Of a stretch of DNA of 34,221 nt, positions 7,138-14,990 are shown in pieces. The translations under genes were made by a program, and so were the position numbers. The notes under the pieces are model-generated. The model did not search any database. It was given only the letters and a program-made list of their open reading frames with translations, and was not told the DNA's origin. The stretch is from NCBI GenBank assembly GCA_017354375.1, contig JAFMRC010000017.1:1-34221 (forward strand), read 5' to 3'. The stretch's first letter is position 1; every line of letters starts with the position of its first letter. The stretch is from Nocardiopsaceae bacterium. Lineage in GTDB: Bacteria > Actinomycetota > Actinomycetes > Streptosporangiales > Streptosporangiaceae.

Positions 7138-9567
7138 TTAGTCGTTCCTCGCGACCTCCGGGCCGGTGATGCGGGCCAGCAGCGGGAAGGTGGCCGCGAT
7201 GATGCCGAGGGACACAATGATCCCGCCCGCTGTGAGGAGGTAGTACGCCAGTCCGGGAGCGACCATGGCGTGCTGCTGCGCCTCGGATGCGTACATCGCG
7301 GCGGCACCGAAGCCGGTGCCGATCGCGATGGCCGCGACGGAGAGCAGCGGGACCGCGCCTTCGAGCGCGACCACGTGGCGCAGCGTGGTGAGCCGGGCGC
7401 CGGTGAGCCGGAGCAGGCTGAACGGCCGCTTGCGGTCCGCGAGCCCGGCCGCGATGCCCGCGGCGAGGGTGCAGCCGGCGATCAGCAGGCTGATCAGGAT
7501 CACCACGTTGGCGAGCTGCTGGTAGGCGTTGTCGGTGGAGTTGTCCTTCGCGACGATGTCGCCGATGGTGGATGGCGAGGTGACGGCGGGGTACGCGTGC
7601 GCGTTCTCGAGCACGGTCCTCGCCTGTTCGACCGCCGACGTGGTCCCGTTCGTCGCCACGTCGACGGCGTCCACGCCGAGGGTGCCCAACCGCGCGACGG
7701 GCACGCTCGCGGCCGGCCAGGTGATCGCGGTGGCGTCAATGTTGGCCAGGGGGCCGTTAAACCCGTCCGAAGGGAACGCCACCGCCGTGGCCCCGCCCGG
7801 GCAGCGACCGAGGGCGGGAACGGTTGCCAGCTGGGCGCACGAAACCACGCCGGCCGGGACCGGGGTGACACTGCCGCCGTGGTGGACGCTGCCGCCGTGG
7901 TGGACGCTGCCGCCTGGGGTGATGCCGCCGCCCCCGTTGATGCCGAACTGCTGGACGCCGAGACCATGAAATCTCCCGGGGATGGTCAGCCCCGGATCCG
8001 CGCGGACCACGAGCGCTCCCCGGACGCCGGGAATCCGGTTTAGCCGGGCCGTCAGCGACGCGGCGGGCGCGGCCGGCCCGGGGGCCGATACGCCCTTGCC
8101 CACCATTCCCGGGCCGCTGACGTTGGCCATCTGGCTCGATACCGAGACCTGGGCCGTCAGCATGTTCGATTCGGCGGCGCTGCCAAACCGGGTGAGGTTC
8201 TTGGCGTTCTGCGTGCCGATCGCCACCGTGGCCACGGTGGCGACGAGCAGCGCGAGCACCAGGCCGCTGACGGCACGGAATGCGGCCCAGGGGTCGTCGG
8301 CCAGGCTCCGGGCGGCGATCAGCGTGCCCGGGCGGCTGGTCCACCGGGCCATGGCCATGGCCGTGGCCATGGTGACCCACGGGCCGGCGATGAACAGCCC
8401 GACGATGATGAGCGCGAAGCTGGACACGAAGGCCTGGATCTGCCCGGGGATCGACGCCGGATGGCCGTGGACAGCCCAGAAGCCCAGTTCGGCCAGGCCG
8501 AGCAGGAGGGGCAGGACGCGCCACGCCCGCGGTGGCTTCGGTGTCTGGCGGCGGGCGACGCCGAGCGGAGAGATGTGCACTCGGTGCAGCGCCAGCCGGG
8601 CCGCCACGGCGGCGGCGGCCGGCACGCCTATCGCGATCGCGAGGACTTCCGGCAGGCTGAGCGACAGCTCATTGGGGAAGAATGGCTGGCCGATGAACGG
8701 GATGCCCGATACCGGGACGCGCAGGCCGAAGAAGATCCCGAACCCGGCGACCACCCCCGCCACGGCGGCCGTGGTCGATTCCACCGCCGCGAGCAGGGAG
8801 ACCTGCCTGCGGGTCGCACCGGACAGGCGCATCGCCGCGAACCGTTCCTCACGGCGAGCGGCCGACAGCCGGGTGGCGGTGGCGATGAAGATCAGTACCG
8901 GCGCCAGGATGGCCAGCGCGACGACGGACAGGATGAGGTCGGTACCGCTCGCCGGGATGCCCATGTCGGCCGGCATGTAGGGCAGGCCATGGGGGTTGAC
9001 CGTGCGACCTCCCAGACTGCTGGGAGCCGTCGTGGAGATCGACGTTACCTGCACGCTGCCTGGGGTGCTCGCCAGCTGCGCCGGGGTGCGCCCGACGACG
9101 ATGACCAGTGAGCTCGGTGACGGCAGCCCGGCCTCGCCGATCATGCCGGCCAGGTGGCCGGGGTAGCGGTCGGCCAGCTGGCTGGCCGGGGTGCTGCGGA
9201 GCAGCGCGGCGAGAGCGGGGGAGGCGTAGTACTGGCCGGGAGCCGGGTCGCGGGTGATGCCCGGCGGCACGGGGGACGAGGCACCGGTGGCGGCCACGTC
9301 GAAGCGGCTGATCGTCTGGCCGTTGAAGGTGTCGCTGCCGGGGTGCCACCACAGCGGGGCGGCGCTCGTCGCCGGACCCGGGGGCACCCACTCGGTGCCG
9401 GTCCAGAACCACGCGTGACGCCCGTTCCAGGTGCTGACCGCGTTGGTCGCGGCCACGGCGGTCAGCAGCAGGCCGACGCCGAGCCCGACCGCGATCGCCA
9501 GGATGATCAGCCGGGTAATCGCCTCGCGGCCGCCGCTGACCACCAGTCGCAGCCCGAGCCCGATCAC
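7138..9567 (-). CDS. ABC transporter permease, FtsX-like (MacB type)
   Basis: This encodes 809 aa starting at GTG, overlapping the ATPase stop by 4 nt (GTGA). There is an N-terminal membrane segment (about 18-44), then an extracytoplasmic domain and a first FtsX-like block of membrane helices from about residue 225. These include LIFIATATRLSAARREERFAAMRL, the typical coupling segment contacting the ATPase. More helices follow, then a second large extracytoplasmic domain, and a last FtsX block from about 690 containing LADRKRPFSLLRLTGARL. Such permeases export lipids, peptides or antibiotics, or transduce force. Behind a PadR repressor, drug or peptide resistance is the natural guess. The second external domain carries the HHGGSV tandem repeat. 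Confidence 0.9.
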   Translation of the reverse strand: MIGLGLRLVVSGGREAITRLIILAIAVGLGVGLLLTAVAATNAVSTWNGRHAWFWTGTEWVPPGPATSAAPLWWHPGSDTFNGQTISRFDVAATGASSPVPPGITRDPAPGQYYASPALAALLRSTPASQLADRYPGHLAGMIGEAGLPSPSSLVIVVGRTPAQLASTPGSVQVTSISTTAPSSLGGRTVNPHGLPYMPADMGIPASGTDLILSVVALAILAPVLIFIATATRLSAARREERFAAMRLSGATRRQVSLLAAVESTTAAVAGVVAGFGIFFGLRVPVSGIPFIGQPFFPNELSLSLPEVLAIAIGVPAAAAVAARLALHRVHISPLGVARRQTPKPPRAWRVLPLLLGLAELGFWAVHGHPASIPGQIQAFVSSFALIIVGLFIAGPWVTMATAMAMARWTSRPGTLIAARSLADDPWAAFRAVSGLVLALLVATVATVAIGTQNAKNLTRFGSAAESNMLTAQVSVSSQMANVSGPGMVGKGVSAPGPAAPAASLTARLNRIPGVRGALVVRADPGLTIPGRFHGLGVQQFGINGGGGITPGGSVHHGGSVHHGGSVTPVPAGVVSCAQLATVPALGRCPGGATAVAFPSDGFNGPLANIDATAITWPAASVPVARLGTLGVDAVDVATNGTTSAVEQARTVLENAHAYPAVTSPSTIGDIVAKDNSTDNAYQQLANVVILISLLIAGCTLAAGIAAGLADRKRPFSLLRLTGARLTTLRHVVALEGAVPLLSVAAIAIGTGFGAAAMYASEAQQHAMVAPGLAYYLLTAGGIIVSLGIIAATFPLLARITGPEVARND
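7871..7906 (-). repeat. Perfect 18-bp tandem duplication inside the permease gene
   Basis: The unit CTGCCGCCGTGGTGGACG on the + strand occurs twice without mismatch (7871-7888 and 7889-7906), followed by a decayed third unit. On the coding strand it gives two in-frame GGSVHH-type hexapeptides in an external loop. A multiple-of-3 unit lets copy number vary without breaking the frame. Confidence 0.85.
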
Positions 9568-10325
9568 GGCTGGGCTCCGGTGAGCGTGCCGACCCTGCCG
9601 TCCCTGACGACGACCTCGCGGTCGGCGTAGGCGGCGACCCGGGCGTCGTGGGTGACCAGGACGACGGTGGTTCCGTGCTCGCGGGCGGCGGCGACCAGCA
9701 GGTCCATCACCAGTTCCCCGGATACCGAGTCCAGCGCCCCGGTCGGCTCGTCGGCGAACAGCACCTCAGGACCGGAGACCAGGCCGCGGGCCAGCGCGAC
9801 GCGCTGTGCCTGCCCGCCGGACAGCTCACCGGACCTGCGGTGCTCAAGCCCGTCCAGGCCAAGCGCGCGAAACCACTTCCTGGCCGCCGACATTGCCAGG
9901 CCGCGGCGGGTGCCGGACAACAGCAGCGGGAGGGCGACATTCTCTTCCGCGGTCAGCTCGGGAACCAGCTGGCCGGACTGGAACACGAACCCGAACCGCT
10001 TCCGGCGCAGCGCGCTGCGCCGGTCGTCGCCGAGGATGTCGAGCCGCGCGCCTTCGAACCAGACCTCGCCCTCATCGGGGAGGACGATGCCAGCCAGGCA
10101 GTGCAGCAGGGTGGACTTGCCGGAGCCGCTCGGCCCCATGACCGCGACGATCTCGCCCTGCCGGGCACTCAGCGAGGCCCCGCGCAGCGCGGGCGTTTCG
10201 CCGAACGTCTTGACCAGGTTCCGCGCCTCGACGATCGTCGCGGTTCCGCGCGCCGCCGACGTGCCCGGGGCCGTCGTGCCGGGGGTCGTGCCGGGCGCCG
10301 GACCAGCGGGAAGGTCCGCGGTCAT
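9564..10325 (-). CDS. ABC transporter ATP-binding protein (LolD/MacB type)
   Basis: This encodes 253 aa from the ATG at 10325, which overlaps the PadR stop as ATGA. All ATPase motifs are intact: Walker A GPSGSGKST (about 64-72), Q-loop FVFQSGQL (about 114-121), signature LSGGQ (168-172), Walker B VLFADEP (188-194), the D-loop GALDS, and the switch His in LVTHD. The first 30 residues are a Thr/Pro/Gly-rich extension absent from typical LolD proteins. It works as a homodimer with the downstream FtsX-like permease, to which it is translationally coupled. An in-frame ATG 18 codons upstream lies within padR and is less likely. Confidence 0.93.
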   Translation of the reverse strand: MTADLPAGPAPGTTPGTTAPGTSAARGTATIVEARNLVKTFGETPALRGASLSARQGEIVAVMGPSGSGKSTLLHCLAGIVLPDEGEVWFEGARLDILGDDRRSALRRKRFGFVFQSGQLVPELTAEENVALPLLLSGTRRGLAMSAARKWFRALGLDGLEHRRSGELSGGQAQRVALARGLVSGPEVLFADEPTGALDSVSGELVMDLLVAAAREHGTTVVLVTHDARVAAYADREVVVRDGRVGTLTGAQP

Positions 10326-10846
10326 TGGCCTATCGCCCGCGCGACTAGGTCCAGCCGGGCCGCGGTGTGATCGATCCATCGAAGGTCAGCCTCCAGTCGG
10401 TAGAGCGCATGGTCGGCGAGCAGCACGCTGAGCGGGTCTCCGCTCTGCTTTAGTTCGGTGAGCTCACGCATCCGCTGCAGGTGCGCCGCCCGCTGCGCGT
10501 CCAGGTAGCCGTCGGCCGGCCGGCTGAGCATCAAGGCGAGCACGACCTTGGCGAACAGTTCGCTTTGCAGGTCCGGTTCCGGCGGGACCGGCTCGGCTAG
10601 CCACTTCTCGACGTCGGCGACGCCCTCATCGGTAATGACGTACCGCCGCCGCTCGGGTCCGGCCCCCTGCTCGACCGGGCCGGGGGCCGCCTTCCCGTCC
10701 CGGGCCAGCCGCGACAGCGTCGCGTACACCTGGCTGTAGCGCAACGGCTTCCCCTGGCCGAAGTACGCGTCGTAGTCCCTCTTCAGGTCATATCCGTGGC
10801 TTGGGCCCCGCTCAAGCAGCCCAAGCAGTGTCAGCGGAACACTCAT
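10322..10846 (-). CDS. PadR-family transcriptional repressor of the ABC operon
   Basis: This encodes 174 aa. The N-terminal winged helix (about 4-80) has the family hallmark PLTLLGLLERGPSHGYDLKRDYDAYFG, then LRYSQVYATLSRLARDG and RRRYVITDEG. The C-terminal part (about 90-174) is the long-helix dimerisation region of the larger PadR subgroup. It heads a three-gene operon with 4-nt overlaps throughout, and a perfect 9-bp dyad overlaps its predicted promoter. By family precedent it represses the transporter until a drug-like ligand binds; the ligand is unknown. Confidence 0.92.
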   Translation of the reverse strand: MSVPLTLLGLLERGPSHGYDLKRDYDAYFGQGKPLRYSQVYATLSRLARDGKAAPGPVEQGAGPERRRYVITDEGVADVEKWLAEPVPPEPDLQSELFAKVVLALMLSRPADGYLDAQRAAHLQRMRELTELKQSGDPLSVLLADHALYRLEADLRWIDHTAARLDLVARAIGQ

Positions 10847-10882
10847 AACCGAGAGAATACACCAAGAGTATTCTCTTAGGAA
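10847..10882 (-). promoter_or_regulatory. PadR autoregulatory operator/promoter
   Basis: AGAGAATAC (10852-10860) and GTATTCTCT (10868-10876) form a perfect 9-bp inverted repeat with a 7-nt spacer. On the minus strand TATTCT (10859-10854) lies within it, 7 nt before the padR ATG, and fits a -10 box for a leaderless transcript. A weak TTCCTA lies 17 nt upstream. The dyad thus covers the -10 and spacer region, where a repressor would block polymerase. Confidence 0.75.
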
Positions 10883-10959
10883 GTAGTTCCAGGCGAGCGG
10901 AATCCGGGAGCATCTGCCGTCCGACCGTCCAGTGTGGCGCTCTATTCGGAACTGACGTG

Positions 10960-10988
10960 TTGCATCATGGCATCAATAAAATTATGAT
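10960..10988 (+). promoter_or_regulatory. Sigma70-type promoter of vapBC, probably leaderless
   Basis: TTGCAT (10960-10965), a 17-nt spacer and TATGAT (10983-10988) are close to the housekeeping consensus. The vapB ATG begins 8 nt after the -10 box, so transcription would start at or next to the start codon. The region from 10964 to 10990 is markedly AT-rich compared with its surroundings. An ATCAT/ATGAT inverted pair flanks the spacer and could be bound by the VapBC complex. Confidence 0.7.
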
Positions 10989-10996
10989 ATGAAGCC

Positions 10997-11248
10997 ATGA
11001 GGACGACTGTCACCTTGGATGACGATCTCGCGGTGCGCTTGGAGGATTACCGGCGGCGGTTCGGGGAGAGTTTCAAGCGTGCCCTCAACCACGCGCTGCG
11101 GGTAGGGCTCGGCCAGTTGGAAGGGGAGGCCGAGGTGACACACGAGATACGGCGCACCGAGCCGCTCCCGCTCGGCCGCCGGATCGGGGGGAGCATCGAC
11201 AACGTCGCCGAGGCGCTGGCGATCGCCGAGAACGAGGACTTCCGCTGA
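10997..11248 (+). CDS. vapB: VapB-like antitoxin (ribbon-helix-helix)
   Basis: This encodes 83 aa. It begins MRTTVTLDDDLAVRLEDYRRR, the beta-strand plus helix of a ribbon-helix-helix DNA-binding domain, with the second helix FKRALNHALRVGL. The C-terminal part ends in an acidic stretch (EALAIAENEDF) suited to wrapping the toxin. The stop overlaps the toxin start by one base (TGATG), so the two are translationally coupled. By family precedent it neutralises the PIN RNase and represses its own promoter. Confidence 0.88.
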   Translation: MRTTVTLDDDLAVRLEDYRRRFGESFKRALNHALRVGLGQLEGEAEVTHEIRRTEPLPLGRRIGGSIDNVAEALAIAENEDFR

Positions 11249-11688
11249 TGTACCTAGTCGATGCCAATATCCTCGTCTACTCCACCGATGCCGCATCGGA
11301 GCATCATGACGCGGCCAGGGACTGGCTGGACGAGCAGACGGCCGGGCTACCGCGGTCGGTCGGCCTGCCCTGGCCCAGCCTGCTCGCCTACCTGCGCCTG
11401 GTCACCAACCCCCGCATGTACGCCCCGCCCGCCGACGCCGCCGATGCCTGGCAGCGCGTCGAGGACTGGCTGTCGAGGCCTGCCACCTGGATCCCCGCCC
11501 CGGGAGAGGGCCACCAGAAGGCACTCGGCGAGATCGTCGCGTCCGCGCGGCCGACCGGCAACCTGGTCCCGGACGCGCACCTCGCGGCACTCGCCCGCGA
11601 GCACGGTCTCACCGTCGCCTCCACCGATTCCGACTTCGCGAAGTTCAACGGCGTGCCCTGGCTAAACCCCTGCAACGCCACAGGCTAA
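11248..11688 (+). CDS. vapC: VapC-like PIN-domain ribonuclease toxin
   Basis: This encodes 146 aa. The PIN domain starts MYLVDANILVYSTDA with the first metal-ligand Asp at residue 5. Later acidic residues are D109 in NLVPDAHLAALA and D127/D129 in ASTDSDFAKF. The usual second acidic residue, a Glu before the F/Y-L-R motif, is missing; the segment reads SLLAYLRLVTNPR. Such a change is tolerated in a PIN subgroup, but activity should not be assumed. The toxin would cleave RNA, commonly initiator tRNA or rRNA, when the antitoxin is degraded. Confidence 0.9.
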   Translation: MYLVDANILVYSTDAASEHHDAARDWLDEQTAGLPRSVGLPWPSLLAYLRLVTNPRMYAPPADAADAWQRVEDWLSRPATWIPAPGEGHQKALGEIVASARPTGNLVPDAHLAALAREHGLTVASTDSDFAKFNGVPWLNPCNATG

Positions 11689-12046
11689 GGCCTGCCCCCG
11701 GCCCCCGGCCCGCGGGTCCGTGCGGGTCGGCTGTGGCGGGCTGGTTCTTTATGCCGAACGGATCGTGGCGACTCCCCCCGTCCCCAGTTCCCGCTCCCCT
11801 ATGCGCAGGCGACGTTCAGCCGAACTGAGCGACTGGCTCAAACAGGATCGCGGGTGAAGCGCTTGACGAAGACCGAGCGCCTCAGGAAGAGTTAGCCCAC
11901 GGCGACGATCGGTCGCCGAGCCGTGGAACATCCGCCCCAGCCGGGGTTCCGCTGGCGAAGGGGATTCGCCCTCCCGGTCATCGATGTCGAGCCATCTTCC
12001 TGCACCGCGTCGCTGGGGGACGAGGGTGTCAAGGGGAGGCTTGTCC
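11689..12046. other. 358-bp intergenic region after vapC
   Basis: No protein gene is supported here. A perfect 7-bp stem with a 5-nt loop (CGGCGAC / GTCGCCG, 11900-11918) is followed by no T-run. It may be a GC-type terminator or a repeat of unknown role. The last 20 bases hold a GGGGAGG ribosome-binding site (12034-12040) for the next gene. Confidence 0.4.
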
Positions 12047-13120
12047 ATGACCAGGGATGCCAGCTTCAAGAAGGCTGTCCGGCGCCACGCCGGGGAGACC
12101 GGGCAGCGCTACACCGAAGCGCTCACCGATCTCGAGGGCCTGGGCACGCGGATGCACCACGAGCCGGCTCCCGGGCGGCTGCTCGCTCACCTCCGGGAAC
12201 GGTACGGCATTGACCCGGTCGCGGCGACCAAGCTCAGCGTGCACAAGACCTACGTGTTCCGCATCGACCGCAAAGACGGCGGCCCGTGGGTCGCCCGCGC
12301 CTTCCCTCCCGCCCGCCCGCGGTCCGGCGCCGAGGGCGACGCCGCCGTCCTCAGGTTCCTGGAACGGCAGGGCTACCCCGCCGAGCGCCTGGCGGCCGAC
12401 GATGCGGTATCGGACTTCGATGGCAGCGCGGTCCTCGTGACGCGGTTCGTCGAAGGCGGCCAGCTCCCGGACGGCCCGGAGAAGTTCGCCATGATGGGCG
12501 AGCTGCTCGGACGGCTGCACGCGCTGCCCTGCGACGATTCCGCCAGCCGCCCCGGCGGGGCCAGCGGCGAGGACGCGAGCCGGGAGGGCGCGCCCCGTCA
12601 GGACCTGCTGGCCGCCCTGTCGTTCCTCGACGCCATCGACACGAAGGTCGCGGCGGGCGAGCGCGAGCGATTCGAGCACCTTCGCGACCTGGTACGCTCC
12701 GCCGATGACGGTCACGGCCTCCCGGAGGGCTTGCTCCACGGGAACCTCCTGCACGCCCCCGATCACGCCATCCTGACCGACCACGGGCCAGTCGCGATCA
12801 ACTGGAAGGCCTCCGGGCGCGGACCGCGCCTGGCCGACCTCGCCTACCTGATCTGGGGCACGGGCTCGTGGAACCCGCGCCAGCCGGACCAGGAGCGGAT
12901 CGGCGCTGCCATCAGCGCCTACCGCCGGCACGTCGAGCCGACCGACGACGAACTCGACCGGCTAGAGGCGGTCATGTACATCCGGCCGCTCTACCTCGCC
13001 TGCTTCAGCTACCGCCGCGCCATCACCAACGGCTCGGCGTTCAATGAGTGGTGGTTCATCGAACCACCTGAATACTTCAGCTCCACCGCTGCTGCGGTCC
13101 GATCCGCGCTCCGCCGGTAG
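12047..13120 (+). CDS. Phosphotransferase-fold (APH-like) protein with substituted catalytic residues
   Basis: This encodes 357 aa. The ATG at 12047 is preceded by GGGGAGG at good spacing; an upstream ATG at 11984 has none. The first 30 residues (SFKKAVRRHAGETGQRYTEAL) are a small helical segment seen at the N terminus of several actinomycete proteins. Residues about 55-330 follow the aminoglycoside/choline-kinase fold: KTYVFRI...WVARAF, VLVTRFVEGG, LLGRLHAL, LLHGNLL and AINWKASGRGPRLADLAYLIWG. In active kinases the last two motifs contain HGD and I-D-W; here both Asp are Asn (N233 and N252). It is therefore probably not a conventional kinase. Confidence 0.82.
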   Translation: MTRDASFKKAVRRHAGETGQRYTEALTDLEGLGTRMHHEPAPGRLLAHLRERYGIDPVAATKLSVHKTYVFRIDRKDGGPWVARAFPPARPRSGAEGDAAVLRFLERQGYPAERLAADDAVSDFDGSAVLVTRFVEGGQLPDGPEKFAMMGELLGRLHALPCDDSASRPGGASGEDASREGAPRQDLLAALSFLDAIDTKVAAGERERFEHLRDLVRSADDGHGLPEGLLHGNLLHAPDHAILTDHGPVAINWKASGRGPRLADLAYLIWGTGSWNPRQPDQERIGAAISAYRRHVEPTDDELDRLEAVMYIRPLYLACFSYRRAITNGSAFNEWWFIEPPEYFSSTAAAVRSALRR

Positions 13121-13173
13121 GCCGCCGCGCCGTGTAGCCCGCGTCCTTCCCGGCATCTGAAATCTGGATCTGA

Positions 13174-13197
13174 CCCTCTTGCCCTCTTGCCCTCTTG
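13174..13197 (+). repeat. Three tandem copies of CCCTCTTG
   Basis: Three exact 8-bp units stand head to tail between two convergent genes. There is no coding function; they probably arose by slippage. Confidence 0.85.
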
Positions 13198-13270
13198 CTT
13201 CATCCGAATCATGACCCACCTTCGGGTTGTTACTCTTCGGATACCTGGAGGCACGCTTTACCGTCAGGCT

Positions 13271-14344
13271 TCACTGGGTTGGCCTGATGTATTCCGATCC
13301 CCGGCGTTCTCCGCGCAGCTCAAGCTTTCCCTCCCTGGCCAGGCGCCGCAGCAGGCGGCTAGCCTGGTCCGGGGTGAGCGAGCACAGGTCGGCGGCCTCG
13401 GTCCGGGTGATCTGGCCGTGGGCGTCGACGTACTGCAGGACCATCTGCTCTTGCTGCAGTGGCTCGAAGCCACGCACCCGTACGTACCCGGCCGGGGCGT
13501 CGAGCACGCGGTAGACCGCAGCGGACAGGTGCCAGCTTCGGCCCTTCCCCTCGCCGCGTGCCTGTATCCAGCCCCGTTCGACCATGCGGGCCAGGATGTT
13601 GCGGGTCTCCGCGTCGGTCCGCTGCACGACCCGGGCCAGCTCCGGGGTGGTGGCCCGGCGCTCCCGTACCAGTTCCGCGAGCACCTGCAGCTCCGCGAGG
13701 CGCAGCGGCGTCCCTTGCTGGTTCTCCTGCTCAAGAACCCACCGTGTCATGGACAGGTTGGCCGGGCCGCCCGGAAGGACAGCGGCAACATGGGCATCGG
13801 AGCTTCTCCCGTAATCGGGTGCCGGCCGGCCTACCCGGAGTTGCTCGGCGAACATCCGGTTGATCCCCCGCCCGGTCCGCTCGACCAGGCCGGTGCGCTT
13901 GAATGCGTCCGCGAGCAGCGGGCTGCGCGGATGCGGCGGCGCGACGAGCAGGTTGTCCACCCGTATGCCGGCCGGGAAGCCCCCGGGGCTGGAGATCTCC
14001 AGCTGCTCCTCGCTCCACTGCACGTGGACAGCGCCGCGCTGCGTGTAGTCCCGGTGAATGAGCGCGTTCGCCAGGGCCTCGCGGAACGCGGTCTCGGAAT
14101 AGGTGGAGATCGCCACGCGAAACAGCCCGAACTGCAGTTCCTCTTCCGCGTTCCGGGCCTGGAACCGGCTGAACATCTCCTCGGCAAGCCGCAACAGGGG
14201 GTAGGGGAGGAAATCGTTGACTTCAACCTCAAGTCCCCGGAGCACCTGGAACGCCGCCTCGTGCGTTGGCAGGAAGCGCCGCAGCGCCTCCGATCGCCCG
14301 AACAGCAGCAGTGCTCCCGCCGTGACCTCAGCCTCGGCCCGCAC
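13271..14344 (-). CDS. C-terminal fragment of split AlbA_2/HATPase regulator (RecG-like, Schlafen-type)
   Basis: This encodes 357 aa from a nominal GTG at 14344. Similarity to the family continues upstream in the same frame to about 14452 (LEFERLRRLTATAG...), so this is the distal part of the gene beginning at 14979. It contains AGALLLFGRSEALRRFLPTHEA, then the HATPase_c_4 core (TAFREALANALIHRDYTQRGAV, ISSPGGFPAGI, RTGRGINRMF). Two winged-helix segments follow (about 220-285 and 310-357: LAELVRERRATTPELARVV, DAHGQITRTEAADLCSLTPDQASRLLRRL). Full-length relatives of about 550 aa are putative transcriptional regulators. No start or ribosome-binding site of its own is evident. Confidence 0.75.
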   Translation of the reverse strand: MRAEAEVTAGALLLFGRSEALRRFLPTHEAAFQVLRGLEVEVNDFLPYPLLRLAEEMFSRFQARNAEEELQFGLFRVAISTYSETAFREALANALIHRDYTQRGAVHVQWSEEQLEISSPGGFPAGIRVDNLLVAPPHPRSPLLADAFKRTGLVERTGRGINRMFAEQLRVGRPAPDYGRSSDAHVAAVLPGGPANLSMTRWVLEQENQQGTPLRLAELQVLAELVRERRATTPELARVVQRTDAETRNILARMVERGWIQARGEGKGRSWHLSAAVYRVLDAPAGYVRVRGFEPLQQEQMVLQYVDAHGQITRTEAADLCSLTPDQASRLLRRLAREGKLELRGERRGSEYIRPTQ

Positions 14345-14421
14345 GAGCCCGAGCGCGCTGGCGATCTCCCGGTCAGACAGCGACGCCAGCAGGCGGTCGG
14401 CCCGGTCGCCGGCGGTGGCGG

Positions 14422-14979
14422 TCAGCCGCCGAAGGCGCTCGAATTCCAGGGGTCAAGGTCATCCCACGCGGCACCCCCGATGCGCAACCCCGCCCAGTCC
14501 ACGGCACCGCGATCTACCTCGTGAGCGAGCATCTCATGGGCATGGTAGGGGACACAGGTCGGCCGCCCGTCGCCAGCGATCGCCCGCCGGACGTAGGTCC
14601 CTTTCGTCGTCCCCACCACGCGCGGGCTATCCGGCACCTCCACAACCAGGACTTCCGCCGCCCCGATCCGGACGATCCCGGCGATCACGGAAAGCGCAGG
14701 CTGGGTCATGTTCGCGATCAGCGCCTGGACCCGCAGCGGGTCGGTTCGCCCCGCCTCATGCCGGGGCCGCGCGCCGCTGACCGTCCCGTCGTCCTCGACG
14801 CCGACCAGAAGCACCCCACCGGTCCCGTTAGCCAGGCACACCACTGCCTCGACCAGGTCACGGTCGTTAAGCCGTTCCCGCTGCTCGCCCTTGAACTCGA
14901 CTTCATAGGTCTCCCCGCCAGCGACCCACTCCGCGACACGCGCAGGCAAGTCCGCTGCCGGGTCCGGCGGCATCTCCAT
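14422..14979 (-). CDS. N-terminal AlbA_2 (Schlafen-type) fragment of split regulator
   Basis: This encodes 185 aa from the ATG at 14979, which has AAGGAG upstream. The AlbA_2 domain is complete: ESVEFK-like TYEVEFKGEQRER, LVEAVVCLANGTGGVLLVGVEDDG, then VLVVEVPDSPRVVGTTKGTYVRRAIAGDGRPTCVPYHAHEML. It should run on through DDLDP into LEFERLRRL, but a one-base deficit in a G4 run on the + strand (14449-14452; C4 on the coding strand) shifts the frame. It then stops at 14422 after 11 wrong residues. The intact gene would span 13271-14979. It is either a real frameshift, a sequencing error in a homopolymer, or slippage. Its upstream region has four TTATGNG operator-like sites. Confidence 0.78.
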   Translation of the reverse strand: MEMPPDPAADLPARVAEWVAGGETYEVEFKGEQRERLNDRDLVEAVVCLANGTGGVLLVGVEDDGTVSGARPRHEAGRTDPLRVQALIANMTQPALSVIAGIVRIGAAEVLVVEVPDSPRVVGTTKGTYVRRAIAGDGRPTCVPYHAHEMLAHEVDRGAVDWAGLRIGGAAWDDLDPWNSSAFGG

Positions 14980-14990
14980 GCACCAGCTCC

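Noticed and set aside
10997-11688. Toxin-antitoxin pair as a novel defence system
   Set aside because: Organisation and domains are those of ordinary VapBC; only the missing Glu and leaderless promoter are notable.
11749-12069. Minus-strand frame of 106 codons between vapC and the phosphotransferase-fold gene
   Set aside because: No recognisable domain, overlaps the next gene's start, and no ribosome-binding site.
13187-14524. Long plus-strand frame opposite the AlbA_2/HATPase gene
   Set aside because: It is a shadow of the recognisable minus-strand coding sequence; the encoded protein has no domain.
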